A stretch of 7,693 nt of DNA from Actinomycetes bacterium (GTDB taxonomy: Bacteria; Actinomycetota; Actinomycetes; Streptosporangiales; Streptosporangiaceae). Made by a program: the position numbers and the translations under genes. The stretch covers positions 1 through 7,693 of the forward strand of contig JAFACJ010000497.1 of NCBI GenBank assembly GCA_023425615.1, written 5' to 3'. Below the pieces are notes generated by a model. That model worked only from the letters and a program-made list of their open reading frames with translations. It was not told the DNA's origin and searched no databases. Shown here piece after piece: positions 6,238-7,693 of the stretch; within the stretch, counting starts at the first letter, position 1; every line of letters starts with the position of its first letter.

Positions 6238-7225
6238 GTACTGCTCCCATGGTCTTGCGCGCCGCGTCGACGATGTCTCCCGTGCTGAGCGTCACGGCGG
6301 CCTCGGACGCCCGGGAGGGGATGGGGGTGAACCTGGCGCCGACCCGCTGGACGGGCTCGGCGAGTTCGTGGAAGAGCTTCGCGGAGATCTGGGCGGCGAC
6401 CTCGGCGCCCGGTCCCGCCACCGTGGTGGCGGTGTGGGCGATCACGGCGCGCCGGGTCTTGGCCACGGAGAAGAGGACGGTCTCCATGTCGAGGGGCAGC
6501 AATGTCCGCAGGTCCACGACCTCGGCGTCGACACCCTGCTCGGCGAGGATGTTCGCCGCCTCAAGGGCCTGGCTCGTGGCCAGCCCGTAGGTGATGATCG
6601 ACACGTCGCGCCCACGCCGCTTGACGTCCGCCTTGCCGATCGGGACGCGCAGCCCGTCGCCCGCCGGGACCGGGCCCTTCAGCCCGTACAGGCGGGACGC
6701 CTCCATGAACAGGACGGGGTCCGGGTCGAAGATCGAGGACAGCAGCAGGCCCTTGGCGTCGGCGGGGGTGCTCGGGTAGACGACCTTCAGGCCGGGGACG
6801 TGCATGAACCACGCCTCCAGCGACTGGGAGTGCGTGCCGCCCGAGCCGGTGCCGGCGAAGACCGCCGTGCGCACGGTGATCGGGCAGGTGGTCCGGCCGC
6901 CGGACATGTACCGCAGCTTGGCCGCGTGGTTCACGATCTGGTCCATGGCGATGCCGATGAAGTCCATGATCATGATCTCGGCCACCGGCAGGAGGCCCTC
7001 CATGCTCGCGCCGACCGCCGCGCCGAGGATCGCGGCCTCGGAGATCGGCGTGTTCATGACGCGGTCCGTGCCGTAGGCCGTGGCGAGGCCGCGGGTGACC
7101 GCGTTGACGCCCGCGGCCGGGTCCGCGAGGTCCTCGCCGAGCAGGAACACGCGCGGGTCGGTGCGCAGCGCCTCGTCCAGTGCCTGGTTGATGGCCTCGC
7201 GGATGCTCAGGTTCTGCTCAGTCAT
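6230..7225 (-). CDS. 2-oxoacid dehydrogenase E1 component, beta subunit
   Basis: This 331-residue protein is the beta subunit of a heterotetrameric (alpha2beta2) TPP-dependent E1 of the pyruvate, acetoin or branched-chain type. It decarboxylates a 2-oxoacid and reductively acylates a lipoyl group. The hallmarks are an N-terminal SIREAINQALDEAL helix, GED (30-32), NTPISEAA with Glu63 as the expected TPP-activating glutamate, and DQIVNHAAKLRYMSGG (95-110). Next comes GGTHSQSLEAWF with His132, then PGLKVVYPSTPADAKGLL; the C-terminal transketolase domain has DLRTLLPLD. Length is normal. The start at 7225 is chosen because it gives the family N-terminus and overlaps the E1 alpha stop by 8 nt (ATGACTGA). 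It ends inside the lipoyl gene start with another 8-nt overlap (ATGTCTGA). The ribosome-binding site is weak (GGTGG), which fits translational coupling. The sequence resembles acetoin dehydrogenase and pyruvate dehydrogenase E1 beta, but substrate cannot be decided. Confidence 0.95.
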   Translation of the reverse strand: MTEQNLSIREAINQALDEALRTDPRVFLLGEDLADPAAGVNAVTRGLATAYGTDRVMNTPISEAAILGAAVGASMEGLLPVAEIMIMDFIGIAMDQIVNHAAKLRYMSGGRTTCPITVRTAVFAGTGSGGTHSQSLEAWFMHVPGLKVVYPSTPADAKGLLLSSIFDPDPVLFMEASRLYGLKGPVPAGDGLRVPIGKADVKRRGRDVSIITYGLATSQALEAANILAEQGVDAEVVDLRTLLPLDMETVLFSVAKTRRAVIAHTATTVAGPGAEVAAQISAKLFHELAEPVQRVGARFTPIPSRASEAAVTLSTGDIVDAARKTMGAVHV

Positions 7226-7693
7226 GGGTGACCACCAATCCGTCGGCGTAGACGTCGAGCTGGATCTCGGCGAGGTCCGGGGCGGGCGCCGCCACGACCG
7301 CCCGGACGGCGTCCTCGATCTCCTGCTCGGCGGCGGCCTTGATCTCGTCGAGTTCGGCCTGGGTGAAACCGTTGTCCAGCAGCGTGCGCGGGAAGGTGAC
7401 CATCGGGTCGTGCAGGCGCATCTCCGCGATCTGCTCCTTGGGGATGTACTTGCCGGCGTCGCCGGCGTAGTGGCCTTCGAATCTGAAGGTGACGGCCTCG
7501 ACGAGGGTCGGGCCGCCTCCCTCGCGGGCGCGGTCGACTGCCTCCTTGATGGCACGGTAGGTGGCCACGGGGTCGTTGCCGTCCACCGTCACCCCGGCCA
7601 TGCCGACGCCCTTCGCCCGGTCGGCGACGTGCGGGATCGCCATCGTCTCCTCGATCGGGGTCATCTCGGCGTACAGGTTGTTCTGGCAGAGGA
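7218..7693 (-). CDS. 2-oxoacid dehydrogenase E1 component, alpha subunit (C-terminal part, cut by window edge)
   Basis: About 157 residues of the C-terminal half are visible, and the reading frame is open to the right edge, so the start and the TPP-pyrophosphate motif lie outside the window. The visible part begins with CQNNLYAEMTP, the standard E1 alpha stretch after the TPP motif, then IPHVADRAKGVGMAGVTVDGNDP and GPTLVEAVTFRFEGHYAGD. GHYAGD corresponds to the GH-S-x-x-D region near the active site in acetoin and pyruvate dehydrogenase E1 alpha. The C-terminal helices (about 60 residues with DEIKAAAEQEIEDAV) are normal. Family members are usually about 320-340 residues, so roughly half is missing through truncation by the window, not through mutation. 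Its stop (7220-7218) lies inside the start of E1 beta with an 8-nt overlap, so the two subunits should be made in equal amounts. Confidence 0.94.
   Translation of the reverse strand, partial: LCQNNLYAEMTPIEETMAIPHVADRAKGVGMAGVTVDGNDPVATYRAIKEAVDRAREGGGPTLVEAVTFRFEGHYAGDAGKYIPKEQIAEMRLHDPMVTFPRTLLDNGFTQAELDEIKAAAEQEIEDAVRAVVAAPAPDLAEIQLDVYADGLVVTHD

Noticed and set aside
7226..7555. 110-residue in-frame upstream extension of E1 beta
   Set aside because: It overlaps E1 alpha out of frame and is Arg/Ser/Thr/Pro-rich. The ATG at 7225 gives the standard E1 beta start.

Overview
The window is very GC-rich, with strongly G/C-biased third codon positions, long antisense open frames and weak or GC-rich Shine-Dalgarno sites. 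Together with the close resemblance of the E3, E2 and LipA proteins to Streptomyces-type sequences as I remember them, this points to a high-GC actinomycete (for example Streptomyces, Streptosporangiales or Pseudonocardiales). I cannot place the genus.

Layout. Positions 1-146 are a C-rich leader. An amidohydrolase-2 (ACMSD-like) gene on the + strand runs 147-1079. After a 94-bp gap with a hairpin and a low-GC, promoter-like patch comes a compact + strand operon: dihydrolipoyl dehydrogenase (E3, 1174-2556), a minimal E2 acyltransferase consisting only of the catalytic domain (2583-3338), and lipoyl synthase lipA (3346-4272). A long, nearly perfect hairpin (4258-4303) separates this from a convergent - strand operon. 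Read in its own direction from the right edge, that operon holds the 2-oxoacid dehydrogenase E1 alpha (partial, 7693-7218), E1 beta (7225-6230), an 82-residue free-standing lipoyl-domain protein (6237-5989) and a KstD-like FAD-dependent dehydrogenase (5992-4319). The - strand genes overlap by 8, 8 and 4 nt, so they are almost certainly one translationally coupled unit.

How the parts fit. Between them the two facing operons encode every activity of a 2-oxoacid dehydrogenase complex: E1 alpha/beta (TPP-dependent decarboxylation), lipoyl carrier, E2 acyl transfer to CoA, E3 reoxidation of dihydrolipoamide, and the enzyme that makes the lipoyl cofactor. The striking point is that E2 is split. The catalytic domain has no lipoyl domain, no peripheral-subunit-binding domain and no linker, while the lipoyl domain is a separate gene on the other strand next to E1. 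This would be a complex with a diffusible carrier rather than a tethered swinging arm.

The KstD-like flavoprotein and the amidohydrolase suggest a catabolic role. My inference is that a cyclic ketone or ketosteroid-like substrate is desaturated, a carbon-carbon bond is hydrolysed or a carboxyl group removed, and a resulting 2-oxoacid is converted to an acyl-CoA by the split complex. The substrate cannot be read from the sequence.
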